This document shows, one piece after another, positions 55,868 through 63,878 of a stretch of DNA of 64,000 bases. The stretch lies in contig NZ_JAASTT010000012.1 in assembly GCF_014322795.1 (NCBI RefSeq), positions 1 to 64,000 on the forward strand, given 5' to 3'. Below the pieces are notes generated by a model that searched no databases, had not been told where the DNA came from, and was given only the letters and a program-made list of their open reading frames with translations. The DNA is from Paenilisteria portnoyi (lineage in GTDB: Bacteria > Bacillota > Bacilli > Lactobacillales > Listeriaceae). Within the stretch, counting starts at the first letter, position 1. Each line of letters opens with the position of its first letter. The position numbers were made by a program, and so were the translations under genes.

Positions 55868-55963
55868 GTGAAAAAACTTATAGTAGTTGGGATTATCATT
55901 CTTGTTGCTTTGGGAGGAGCAGGATACTATAGAAACACTCCAGAAGGGGGGCTTTTTTCTTGA
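55868..55963 (+). CDS. 31-residue membrane peptide
   Basis: GTG start; MKKLIVVGIIILVALGGAGY then a short tail RNTPEGGLFS. One hydrophobic helix. GGGAG lies ~10 bases upstream. Its stop overlaps the TTG start of the next ORF, and its last codons supply that gene's ribosome site (GAAGGGGGG). Not recognised; it may be a leader peptide or a remnant. Confidence 0.45.
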   Translation: MKKLIVVGIIILVALGGAGYYRNTPEGGLFS

Positions 55964-56319
55964 TTATTATATTCTTGATTATGCTAAGTTTTGTTATCAT
56001 AGTAGCTACTTTGATATACTTTATTCACCTGTTTTCAGGGAGAAAAGAAAGGAATACCACTTGGGAGGAGACTAACGCTTTCGTCGTATTTAGCAGATTC
56101 ACTAGCCGAGCATTTGATGATGGTATACCACGTGCACAAGATGAGACCTCTCGTAGAGTTAAATTAACAGTGAGATTTAAGTTGCGAGATGGAAGCGAAT
56201 TTGATGGAACGAGATGGGTAACCATAAAGACTAAACATAGTTCATGGCTATATGAAAATAAAGTAGTTACGATCATATACGATAAAAGCAACCCAGGACG
56301 ATTTAAAATTAAAGAGTAA
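55960..56319 (+). CDS. small membrane protein with DUF3592-like outer domain
   Basis: 119 residues from a TTG start: one N-terminal helix (~1-25), then a basic region and a beta-rich domain (VKLTVRFKLRDGSEFDGTRW, VVTIIYDKSNPGRFKI) reminiscent of DUF3592-type proteins. AGAAGGGGGG is ~9 bases before the TTG; an ATG at 55981 would cut into the helix. The family link is tentative. Confidence 0.65.
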   Translation: MIIIFLIMLSFVIIVATLIYFIHLFSGRKERNTTWEETNAFVVFSRFTSRAFDDGIPRAQDETSRRVKLTVRFKLRDGSEFDGTRWVTIKTKHSSWLYENKVVTIIYDKSNPGRFKIKE

Positions 56320-56504
56320 GCAATTTAATGAGGGAGTATAACGGGAATGGAAAACTTATGGATTTAGCGATTCGAAAACTAACGGGACCTTTGCTGATCA
56401 ATCTCAATGTTAGTTATGCGCCTTTAACAACGTATATAACGGGGTTTAACATCAGATGGATAGGTTATACTTAACTGGACAAAAAAATAAGGTGTGTACA
56501 ATAA

Positions 56505-56912
56505 GAACTGCAAGAACTACGCAAACGAAATACGCAGTTAGAGATGGAAAATGATATTTTAAAGCAAGCTGCGCTGATATTCGGACGAAAATCCAAGTAA
56601 TCCAACAAAAATAAACACAAATATCCAATAGCAGCGATGTGCCGTATTTTAGGGGTCTCGAGGAGCACCTATTACTATCAAGCAAGACCAAAAAATTCAG
56701 AAACAGCCTTAGAAAAAGAAGTAGTCGAGGAGTTTGATAAAGCCGTAAAAACTATGGGACACGGGAATTAAAAGTGGCGTTAGCCCTTCTGGGCTTTACT
56801 GTTTCCAGACGTAAAATTGCCACTATCATGCGTAAATTTCACTTAGTTTTGAACTATACAAAAGCTAAGAATGACACCGAAAATCAACTCATTTCTAAGA
56901 TACACATTTAAT
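56505..56912 (+). pseudogene. IS3-family transposase remnant
   Basis: 56505-56599 reads LRKRNTQLEMENDILKQAAL followed by IFGRKSK, the end of an IS3-family OrfA. From about 56600 a second frame reads KYPIAAMCRILGVSRSTYYY and AVKTMG, the start of OrfB. A shift near 56750 then moves to YGTRELKVALALLGFTVSRR and RKFHLV, after which similarity stops at ~56912. The OrfA N-terminus and about two thirds of OrfB, including the DDE residues, are missing. No terminal inverted repeats were found. Flanks 56320-56504 and 56913-57000 hold no supported gene. Confidence 0.85.
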
Positions 56913-57000
56913 CGATTGACACCTTATAAATTTTGTTCGAAAAAGGGTTGCCATTCCAAAAAGCCTACACGCGCAACAAGAAACGTGTAGGCTTTACAAT

Positions 57001-57843
57001 TTAATAAGGATTATCATCCGTTTCACTGAATTTCTTCAAGTAATAAGGAATTTGCTCGGCGACTTCCGTTGGCAAAACAACATATTTCTTTTTCGCCAAC
57101 GTCTCACCGATATAACTATGCAAAAATACAGCAGTGAGGACGGCATGTTTCGGTTTCTCTAATTGTCCAAGCAACCCAGCGATCATCCCAGCGAGCGTAT
57201 CGCCCATGCCGCCAGTCGCCATCGCTGGTGTGCCGTAAATGTTTTGCCAAATATCTTCACCGACATAAACGCGCGTACGATGATCTTTCAAAACGACAAT
57301 GGCATCCAAATCCGTAGCAAAATCCTGATTCTTCATATCGTCCAAATCCTCGGTCTCCATATGCGTCAACCGTTCCCATTCCTTACGATGAGGCGTGAAA
57401 ATAAGCGTTGCATCCGGTTTTTTGAAATTTTGCGATGCGTACAACGTGATTCCGTCGCCATCAATAACAACCCGCTGCTCGGCATGCGCATATTCGCAAA
57501 CCATCTCTAAAAGCTGTTGCGCTGTCTCATGTACACCGAGTCCAGGACCAATCAAAATCGTATCAAATTGTGGCAAAACCTCTATCAAGTAATCCATATC
57601 ATTGAAATCAAGGCACATCGCTTCGGGCAGTCTTGCGTGGAGAGCGGAACGATTCACCGGATGCGTCGCGACAGTTACAAGCCCAGCGCCACTGTAAATC
57701 GCGCCCTGTGCAGCCATAATAATCGCGCCGCCAAGCCGTTCATTACCACCGATTAGTAGAACACGACCATAATCACCTTTATTCGACTCATCTTCGCGTT
57801 GCTTAATCCAAGCGCAGATCACTTTCGGCGTGATTTTTTTCAT
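57001..57843 (-). CDS. nnrD: ADP-dependent NAD(P)H-hydrate dehydratase
   Basis: 280-residue ribokinase-fold enzyme of the YjeF C-terminal/CARKD family, which repairs hydrated NAD(P)H. Landmarks are YGRVLLIGGNERLGGAIIMA, LIGPGLG, VIDGDGI, FTPHRKEWERL and the nucleotide loop ATGGMGDTLAGMIAGLL. The start at 57843 follows GAAAGGATG by ~8 bases. The epimerase domain is not fused, as usual in Bacillus YxkO. Divergent from the next Nudix gene. Confidence 0.93.
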   Translation of the reverse strand: MKKITPKVICAWIKQREDESNKGDYGRVLLIGGNERLGGAIIMAAQGAIYSGAGLVTVATHPVNRSALHARLPEAMCLDFNDMDYLIEVLPQFDTILIGPGLGVHETAQQLLEMVCEYAHAEQRVVIDGDGITLYASQNFKKPDATLIFTPHRKEWERLTHMETEDLDDMKNQDFATDLDAIVVLKDHRTRVYVGEDIWQNIYGTPAMATGGMGDTLAGMIAGLLGQLEKPKHAVLTAVFLHSYIGETLAKKKYVVLPTEVAEQIPYYLKKFSETDDNPY

Positions 57844-57962
57844 TGTGCAACATCCTTTCTCGATTTTTTTGCAGTATGTATTATGTATAGTATCCATTAT
57901 AAACCTACTTGCCAAAATGTCCAATTTAGTATAATCTATGCTACAAAAGGAGTGAATGCAAA

Positions 57963-58370
57963 ATGAAACCAATTTTTCCAGCAGTGAAAGCAGTCATTAT
58001 ACATAACGGCCAATTTTTAGTTTTGAAGAAAGCGGGGGTTGAAGGGGATGTCTGGGAGCTTCCTGGTGGTCGGATGAACTTCGGTGAAACGAAAGGTGAG
58101 GCGCTATTCCGTGAAGTGCAAGAAGAAACGGGGCTTCAAGTACAGCCATTTATCCTCTATGATACGTGGGAATTTTTCCAACCAGAATATCAAATTACAG
58201 GCGTGATTTATTTATGTGAAAAACCAGATGGCGACGTTAGGCTTTCGAGTGAACACCAAGCGTACGAATGGTTCCCGCTTGATGCGAGCAGTTTGGAACG
58301 CATGGATGTTGTGTTTGCATCGCGCATGGTACGCTGGGATTTTGAAGCGATTCAAGGATTTATGTCGTAA
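57963..58370 (+). CDS. Nudix hydrolase
   Basis: 135 residues. The Nudix box GGRMNFGETKGEALFREVQE followed by ETGL is complete. The substrate is not evident; ADP-ribose or nucleoside triphosphates are typical. AAAGGAG precedes the start. Separated from nnrD by a divergent promoter region. Confidence 0.9.
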   Translation: MKPIFPAVKAVIIHNGQFLVLKKAGVEGDVWELPGGRMNFGETKGEALFREVQEETGLQVQPFILYDTWEFFQPEYQITGVIYLCEKPDGDVRLSSEHQAYEWFPLDASSLERMDVVFASRMVRWDFEAIQGFMS

Positions 58371-58456
58371 TTCGCCTCAAAATGCTTTCATACGAAGGTA
58401 AAAGAGTATACAATAGGGAAGTCGAGTAAATTAATAGTTGAAGGGATTGTTATATT

Positions 58457-59869
58457 ATGAGTACGATCAATTGGCAAGAGGAAGTGGAGAAACGTCGCGA
58501 TGATTTCAAACGTGATTTATTCGCGATTTTGAGCATTCCGAGTGTACGCGATGATTCAAAAGCAACGGAGGACGCACCGTTTGGCCCAGATGTGAAAAAA
58601 GCATTGGATTTTGCTTTAGAACTAGCGGCAAAAGACGGTTTTACAACGAAAGAAGTTGGCAATGTTGCAGGCCATGCTGAATTTGGTCAAGGCGAAGAGC
58701 TAGTCGCAGCGCTTGGTCACGTGGATGTAGTACCGGTTGGCGATGATTGGTCACATGATCCATTCGATCCAATTTTAAAAGATGGTAAGGTATTCGCACG
58801 TGGCTCAGCGGATGACAAAGGCCCAGCGATGGCTGCTTACTATGCAATGAAAATCATTAAAGAACTAGATTTACCACTATCCCGCCGTGTTCGGATGATT
58901 TACGGTTCGGATGAAGAAAGCGGGATGTCATGCGTCGAGCGTTATTTCGAAACGGAAGAACAGCCAACCATGGGCTTTGTTCCAGATGCCGAATTCCCGA
59001 TTATCCACGCTGAAAAAGGTATTTCTGAACTGGATATTTCTTTCAAAGATGGTGAAAAAGAAGGAAATGCTGATTTTGGTCTCATTAGTTTTGAATCTGG
59101 CGCGCGTTATAATATGGTTCCAGATCACGCGAAAGCTGTTTTGGAAAACGTGAAGGATTTCGATGTTCTTTCTAAAAAATTCGCAGCGTATCAAAAAGAA
59201 ACAAAATTAGCTGGTGAATTAGTAGAATCAGGTAATACAGTGACAATTTCTATGGTTGGTAAAGCAGCACATGCGATGGAGCCGAACAATGGTATTAATG
59301 CAGGACTTCATTTAGTAGCATTCCTCGGTAAATTCACGCAAACTGGTGCCGCAAGTGATTTTATAACATTTGGTAAGGATTACTTGTATGGCGATTCACG
59401 TGCGATGAAACTTGGCATTCGCTATGAAGATGATGAGAGTGGCGAGCTGACAATGAACGTCGGTGTGATTCGTTATAGCGTGGATGCAGGCGGTCGTTAC
59501 GGTTTGAATTTCCGTTATCCGGTGACAGCAAACATGGATCAGCTGAAACTTAAAATGGAAACTGTCGTGAACGAATATAATGGTCAATACACGCATTATG
59601 AAGACTCTAAACCGTTATTCGTGCCAAAAGACCATCCACTAATCCAAACGTTGCAAGAAGTTTACACGAACCAAACAGGCGAAGAAGCAACATTGCTCGC
59701 TATTGGTGGAGGAACTTATGCGCGTCATATGGAGACTGGTGTTGCATTTGGAGCGCTATTCCCAGGTCGCGAAGACACGATGCATCAAAAAGACGAGTTC
59801 GCGTATTTCGATGATTTAATTAAAACAATCGCAATTTATGCCGAAGCGCTTTACAAATTAGCGAAGTAA
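58457..59869 (+). CDS. pepV: dipeptidase PepV (M20 family)
   Basis: 470-residue zinc dipeptidase that cleaves dipeptides in the cytoplasm. Metal-binding segments are ALGHVDVVPVGDDW, GSADDKGPAM (bridging Asp), GSDEESG (general base and metal Glu) and a late His in GGTYARHM. A lid domain (~180-390) is inserted, as in PepV. Followed by a D-amino acid aminotransferase gene, an order also remembered from Listeria. Confidence 0.94.
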   Translation: MSTINWQEEVEKRRDDFKRDLFAILSIPSVRDDSKATEDAPFGPDVKKALDFALELAAKDGFTTKEVGNVAGHAEFGQGEELVAALGHVDVVPVGDDWSHDPFDPILKDGKVFARGSADDKGPAMAAYYAMKIIKELDLPLSRRVRMIYGSDEESGMSCVERYFETEEQPTMGFVPDAEFPIIHAEKGISELDISFKDGEKEGNADFGLISFESGARYNMVPDHAKAVLENVKDFDVLSKKFAAYQKETKLAGELVESGNTVTISMVGKAAHAMEPNNGINAGLHLVAFLGKFTQTGAASDFITFGKDYLYGDSRAMKLGIRYEDDESGELTMNVGVIRYSVDAGGRYGLNFRYPVTANMDQLKLKMETVVNEYNGQYTHYEDSKPLFVPKDHPLIQTLQEVYTNQTGEEATLLAIGGGTYARHMETGVAFGALFPGREDTMHQKDEFAYFDDLIKTIAIYAEALYKLAK

Positions 59870-59884
59870 GGTATATAATTGAAA

Positions 59885-59957
59885 AAAATTAAGATTCGGA
59901 CTGAAGGTAGCAGAGGAACGAAACGTCGTTTTTGACCTCTGCCCTGGTCTTGATTGG
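59885..59957 (+). terminator. hairpin after pepV
   Basis: GGTAGCAGAGG and CCTCTGCC form a stem around AACG...CGTT; an ATTTTT tract follows nearby. Probably the pepV terminator, though longer than usual. Confidence 0.55.
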
Positions 59958-60003
59958 AATTTTTAGATAGTTGCAAAAACATTCGCGAAGGAGTGCTGAA
60001 TAG

Positions 60004-60867
60004 ATGAAAGTATTAGTGAAGAACCAATTAATAGAACGTGATGAGGCAAAGGTTGATGTTGAAGATAGAGGTTACCAGTTCGGAGACGGGGTTTACGAGG
60101 TTATTCGTATGTATAATGGTCAATTTTTTACATATGACGAGCATATCGAGCGTTTGTATGCCAGCGCGGCCAAAATTGATCTTGAGATTCCTTATAGCAA
60201 GCCGGAATTGCGCGCGCTTGTGGATAGCTTGATGAAAGCGAACGATATTGGGACTGGTAATGTGTATCTTCAAATTACGCGTGGGGAGCAGTCGCCACGT
60301 AATCATGTTATTCCGAGTACACCGCCTGAAGCTGTGCTCACTGCCTCCGCTAGTGAAGTTCCGCGTGATACGACGCTGTTTGAGAACGGCCGTAAAGCGA
60401 TTCTGGAAGAGGATGTGCGCTGGTTACGTTGCGATATTAAGAGTCTTAACTTGCTAGGAAATTCGATTGCAAAAAATAAAGCGCATCAAGCTGGGGCGTT
60501 TGAAGCAATCTTGCACCGCGGGGAGAACGTGACGGAAGGTTCTGCGGCGAATGCTTACATGATTAAAGATGGCAAGCTGATTACGCATGCTTCTAACAAT
60601 CTGATTTTAGAAGGGATTACACGCCAAGTTATTTTGCGAGTGGCTCGTGAGAACGATATACCGATTGTTGAATCTGGTTTTACGCTAACGGATTTAGCAG
60701 GCGCGGACGAAGTATTCATTTCCAGCACGACGATTGAAGTGACACCGATTATTGAAATTGATGGCAAAATTGTTGGCGATGGCAAACGTGGACCGATAAC
60801 GAAAAAACTGCACGATGCCTTTACAAAAGAAATTACGAAACAATGTGGAGAATTAGCAGTAAACTAA
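60004..60867 (+). CDS. dat: D-alanine (D-amino acid) aminotransferase
   Basis: 287-residue fold-type IV PLP enzyme that exchanges amino groups between D-alanine and 2-oxoglutarate, giving D-glutamate for the cell wall. The PLP lysine is Lys146 in RWLRCDIKSLNLLGN. EDRGYQFGDGVYEVIRMYNG and EVFISSTTIEVTPI are family segments. GAAGGAG precedes the start. A terminator hairpin follows. Confidence 0.95.
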   Translation: MKVLVKNQLIERDEAKVDVEDRGYQFGDGVYEVIRMYNGQFFTYDEHIERLYASAAKIDLEIPYSKPELRALVDSLMKANDIGTGNVYLQITRGEQSPRNHVIPSTPPEAVLTASASEVPRDTTLFENGRKAILEEDVRWLRCDIKSLNLLGNSIAKNKAHQAGAFEAILHRGENVTEGSAANAYMIKDGKLITHASNNLILEGITRQVILRVARENDIPIVESGFTLTDLAGADEVFISSTTIEVTPIIEIDGKIVGDGKRGPITKKLHDAFTKEITKQCGELAVN

Positions 60868-60873
60868 AAATAA

Positions 60874-60917
60874 TGAGATCGGCTGAGTTCATGAGTAATG
60901 GAACTCGGTCGTTTTTT
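60874..60917 (+). terminator. terminator after dat
   Basis: GATCGGCTGAGTTC...GGAACTCGGTCGTTTTTT hairpin with a T-run. Confidence 0.82.
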
Positions 60918-60929
60918 GATTGGGAGGTT

Positions 60930-61286
60930 TTGAAAATAGACCGTTCACTAAAAGCGCATTTGCAATATTTGGAGGAGCAGTTATTAAAACCGGAAATTCG
61001 ATCATCTCGAGAAGCTTTGCAACGAATTTTAGCAGAGGATTTTTTCGAATTTGGGAGTTCTGGACGCGTGCTTTATAAAAACGAAACGATTGGTGAGGAT
61101 GGAATCGGCGAAGTGCAGATGCAATTGCGCGATTTTGAAATTCAGGAATTAGCAGAAGATGTTGTTTTAGCGACGTATCGTATTTTTAACGTCACGCAAC
61201 AGCAACAATCCTTAAGAAGTTCTATCTGGAAATTCAAGGATGCTAGATGGCAACTTATTTTTCATCAGGGAACGAAATGTATATAA
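60930..61286 (+). CDS. NTF2-like (DUF4440) protein
   Basis: 118 residues, a small alpha+beta protein: EEQLLKPEIRSSREALQRILAEDFFEFGSSG, then DFEIQELAEDVVLATYRIFN and SSIWKFKDARWQLIFHQGT. This pattern fits the DUF4440/SnoaL-like fold. The start is uncertain: the frame is open from 60843, but that part lies in the dat terminator. GGGAGG at 60922 is very close to the TTG at 60930. Role unknown. Confidence 0.7.
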   Translation: MKIDRSLKAHLQYLEEQLLKPEIRSSREALQRILAEDFFEFGSSGRVLYKNETIGEDGIGEVQMQLRDFEIQELAEDVVLATYRIFNVTQQQQSLRSSIWKFKDARWQLIFHQGTKCI

Positions 61287-61352
61287 ATAATGACATATAA
61301 AAAATAATTGTTGATACGTGGTTATTGTTTTCGCTTTCATGAAAAATGGCGC

Positions 61353-61380
61353 TTGACAACGTGTTGATTAGGCGTATAAT
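61353..61380 (+). promoter_or_regulatory. promoter of marR-MFS
   Basis: TTGACA (61353-61358), 16-base spacer, TATAAT (61375-61380), perfect hexamers. Confidence 0.85.
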
Positions 61381-61395
61381 AAGTTTTGTTAATAG

Positions 61396-61407
61396 TTCGT
61401 GTGCGAA
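61396..61407 (+). promoter_or_regulatory. candidate MarR operator
   Basis: TTCG-TGTG-CGAA palindrome just downstream of the marR -10 box, well placed for autorepression. Short; inference only. Confidence 0.4.
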
Positions 61408-61444
61408 TCTTTCGCTCCTGAACATTAAAGGGGGCGAACAGAAT

Positions 61445-61885
61445 TTGGATGAGAAATTAATACGCGAGGTCGTGCTTTCGTTTCGAACGATGCAGCGTAA
61501 AATACACCATTATTTACAAGAAGAGGCGACGAAGCGTGATATTACGACGGTACAATTATTTTCGCTAGGCACGTTGAAGAGGGAGCCACATTTAACGCTT
61601 GGTGAACTGGCAGAACGTGTACGTGTGAATAAAAGTACCATGAGTGGGATTGTTGACCGGCTAGTGAAGGCGAATTACTTAACGCGGGGACGTGATGAAG
61701 GTAATCGTCGAGCGCTCAATTTACAGCTAACGCCAGAAGGACTCGCAAAAGTGGACGAAACGTACGATGTTTTTTTTGACCGTTTAGAGGCGGTTTTAGA
61801 GATAGACTCGGAAGAATTAAGAGCAATGCTCGCAACGCATGATAAGATGATTGCGTTATTAGAACGAAAAGGAGAAGCAGAATAA
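61445..61885 (+). CDS. MarR-family transcriptional regulator
   Basis: 146 residues with a winged helix: EPHLTLGELAERVRVNKSTMSGIVDRLVKANYLTRGRDEGNRRALN. The TTG start at 61445 follows AAAGGGGGCGAA; the open frame reaches 61346, but that includes the promoter, so the longer start is rejected. It overlaps the MFS gene by one base and probably represses the pair in response to a drug-like ligand. Confidence 0.9.
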   Translation: MDEKLIREVVLSFRTMQRKIHHYLQEEATKRDITTVQLFSLGTLKREPHLTLGELAERVRVNKSTMSGIVDRLVKANYLTRGRDEGNRRALNLQLTPEGLAKVDETYDVFFDRLEAVLEIDSEELRAMLATHDKMIALLERKGEAE

Positions 61886-63360
61886 TGAACATGAAAGCAG
61901 CAAGTGATGGAATTAAAACAAACGGTATCTTAATCGTGATGCTGATGGGGGCATTTGTCACAATCTTGAATCAAACGTTGATGAATGTGGCGCTCCCAAG
62001 CATTATGACAGATTTTAATATTACGGCAAGTCAGGGGCAATGGCTGACAACAGGATTTATGCTCGTCAACGGGGTCATGATTCCAATGACGGCATTTTTG
62101 ATTGAACGATTTACGACGAGACAACTATACTTATTCGCGATGATTACCTTTGCGATTGGGACAACGATTTCGGGTTTTGCAGGAGATTACACAGTACTTA
62201 TTATTGGACGGATGGTACAAGCGATTGGCGCGGGTATTGTGATGCCGCTATTAACTGTTGTTGTGTTGAATCTTTTTCCAATGGAACGACGCGGCAGAGC
62301 GATGGGGTTAATTGGTCTTGCGATGAACTTTGCACCAGCAATTGGACCGACTTTATCTGGTTGGATTGTGCAAGAATATGATTGGCGCAACCTTTTCTAC
62401 ATCATCATTCCATTCGCGATTCTTGATGTCGTTGTGGCCTTTTTCCTACTAAAAAATGTCGGGAAACGTACTTTTCCAAAATTGGATTTTCTCGGTGTTA
62501 TTTTATCGACCATCGGATTTGGTAGTTTATTACTCGGATTCAGTAATGCGGGGGATCACGATTTCTTATCCGCAAAAGTGTTAGGATTCGTATTATTAGG
62601 ATTTATCGTATTAGCTGTATTTATCTGGTATCAAGGTCGCGCGAAAGCACCTTTACTCAATTTCAACGTATTCAAACACAGAACCTTTACGTTGACAACA
62701 ACAATCAGCTTTTTTGTCATGATGGGATTGTATGGCGGCATGCTTTTATTCCCGATTTTCTTGCAAAGTGTTCGACATTTTACACCGCTGGAATCGGGGC
62801 TTGTGCTCTTGCCAGGGGCTGTGATGACCGCAGCGCTTTCGCCGATAACAGGGATTATGTTTGACCGATTTGGTGCGAAATATTTATCTTTGATCGGCCT
62901 TATTATCATGGCTGTGACGACATTTATGTTTACAAACCTTGATGAAAGCACGACTTTAACGTATATCGTCATTGTGCAAACCGTTCGGGCAAGTGGGATG
63001 GCGATGGTAATGATGCCACTGCAAACGGCGGCGCTCAATTCCTTACCGCTTTCGATGGCGGCGCACGGCTCGGCGATGTTTAACACTGTCCGGCAAATCG
63101 CGGGGTCGCTCGGAACGGCGCTACTTATCACGACGATGTCTAAAAGTGCGAAAAGCTTTGGTGAGAATTTGACTGCGGCAGATGTGGCGGGTAAAACAAA
63201 AGAACAGATTGCGAATCATGTGTTGATTCATGGTATTGAGACTGCGTTCTTAGTATCGTCTATTCTTTCGGTGATTGCGGTTATTTTGGCCATCTTTATT
63301 AAGAAGAAAAAGCAATCATTGGCTCCGATTGTGAATAAAACAGAAGTTATTGAAAATTGA
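61885..63360 (+). CDS. DHA2-type (14-TM) MFS multidrug efflux transporter
   Basis: 491 residues, about 14 helices. Motif D1 is NQTLMNVALPSIMTDF. IGRMVQAIGAGIVMPLL and LSGWIVQEYDWRNLFY (motif C region) mark the EmrB/QacA-type group. TAATG overlap with marR gives translational coupling. Efflux of toxic compounds is inferred from family and from the MarR partner. Confidence 0.92.
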   Translation: MNMKAASDGIKTNGILIVMLMGAFVTILNQTLMNVALPSIMTDFNITASQGQWLTTGFMLVNGVMIPMTAFLIERFTTRQLYLFAMITFAIGTTISGFAGDYTVLIIGRMVQAIGAGIVMPLLTVVVLNLFPMERRGRAMGLIGLAMNFAPAIGPTLSGWIVQEYDWRNLFYIIIPFAILDVVVAFFLLKNVGKRTFPKLDFLGVILSTIGFGSLLLGFSNAGDHDFLSAKVLGFVLLGFIVLAVFIWYQGRAKAPLLNFNVFKHRTFTLTTTISFFVMMGLYGGMLLFPIFLQSVRHFTPLESGLVLLPGAVMTAALSPITGIMFDRFGAKYLSLIGLIIMAVTTFMFTNLDESTTLTYIVIVQTVRASGMAMVMMPLQTAALNSLPLSMAAHGSAMFNTVRQIAGSLGTALLITTMSKSAKSFGENLTAADVAGKTKEQIANHVLIHGIETAFLVSSILSVIAVILAIFIKKKKQSLAPIVNKTEVIEN

Positions 63361-63363
63361 TAT

Positions 63364-63406
63364 GGACCTCTGGACTTGGCTTTTAGCTGGGTTTGGAGGT
63401 TTTTTT
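63364..63406 (+). terminator. terminator after the MFS gene
   Basis: ACCTCTGGACTTGGCT...AGCTGGGTTTGGAGGTTTTTTT, imperfect stem with a T-run. Confidence 0.78.
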
Positions 63407-63481
63407 GTTTGGGGAAATGGTGGTGAGGGGGGCTGGTTGGGTGTGTCGGGGTTTTGGCTTATGTCAGCTCGAACACTAACT

Positions 63482-63530
63482 GATGGATTACATGTTCGCT
63501 TTGCTCACATGCATATTGGGACTGTAATTC
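63482..63530 (+). repeat. 49-bp hairpin repeat, copy A
   Basis: Starts GATGGATTACATGTTCGC and ends ATTGGGACTGTAATTC. ATTACA/TGTAAT arms and an inner CTCA/TGGG pairing are possible. Direct repeat with copy B 20 bases away. Confidence 0.85.
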
Positions 63531-63550
63531 ACTTTGTTTCAAACAGTCGG

Positions 63551-63599
63551 GAAGGATTACATGTTCGCGATGCTCACATGCATATTGGAAGTGTAACTC
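63551..63599 (+). repeat. 49-bp hairpin repeat, copy B
   Basis: Differs from copy A at only a few positions. It starts GAAGGATTACATGTTCGC and ends ATTGGAAGTGTAACTC. Same length as A and as the inverted copy C at 43303-43351. From 63600 to 63878 no gene is supported; a T-rich hairpin (AGCTAT...ATGGCTCTTTTTTT) lies near 63679-63707. Confidence 0.85.
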
Positions 63600-63878
63600 A
63601 TCTTCATTCGAACGCTTCCAACAAATACGAACATACGTTGACTTGACGGGAAGCGCGAAGAGAAGTAAAATTTAAAAGGTAGCTATTTAATTGTGATGGC
63701 TCTTTTTTTATCCATCTTTCTAAAGTACATAATTTTTTGCGCTGAAATTTTATTATATCTCGAAAATTTGGCGTGCCAACGGGTGTTATGTGATAGCTAG
63801 AATCGTCGTTAATAGCAATGAAATATAATCGTGATGGAACAGGTTTGGAAAAGACGACGTAAGTGAAGGTGAATGTAA

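Noticed and set aside
56356-56472. 38-codon frame before the IS3 remnant
   Set aside because: No clear ribosome site or family; the similarity to a transposase part could not be supported.
61346-61444. Longer MarR start
   Set aside because: The region contains a TTGACA-16-TATAAT promoter, so it is upstream of the transcript start.
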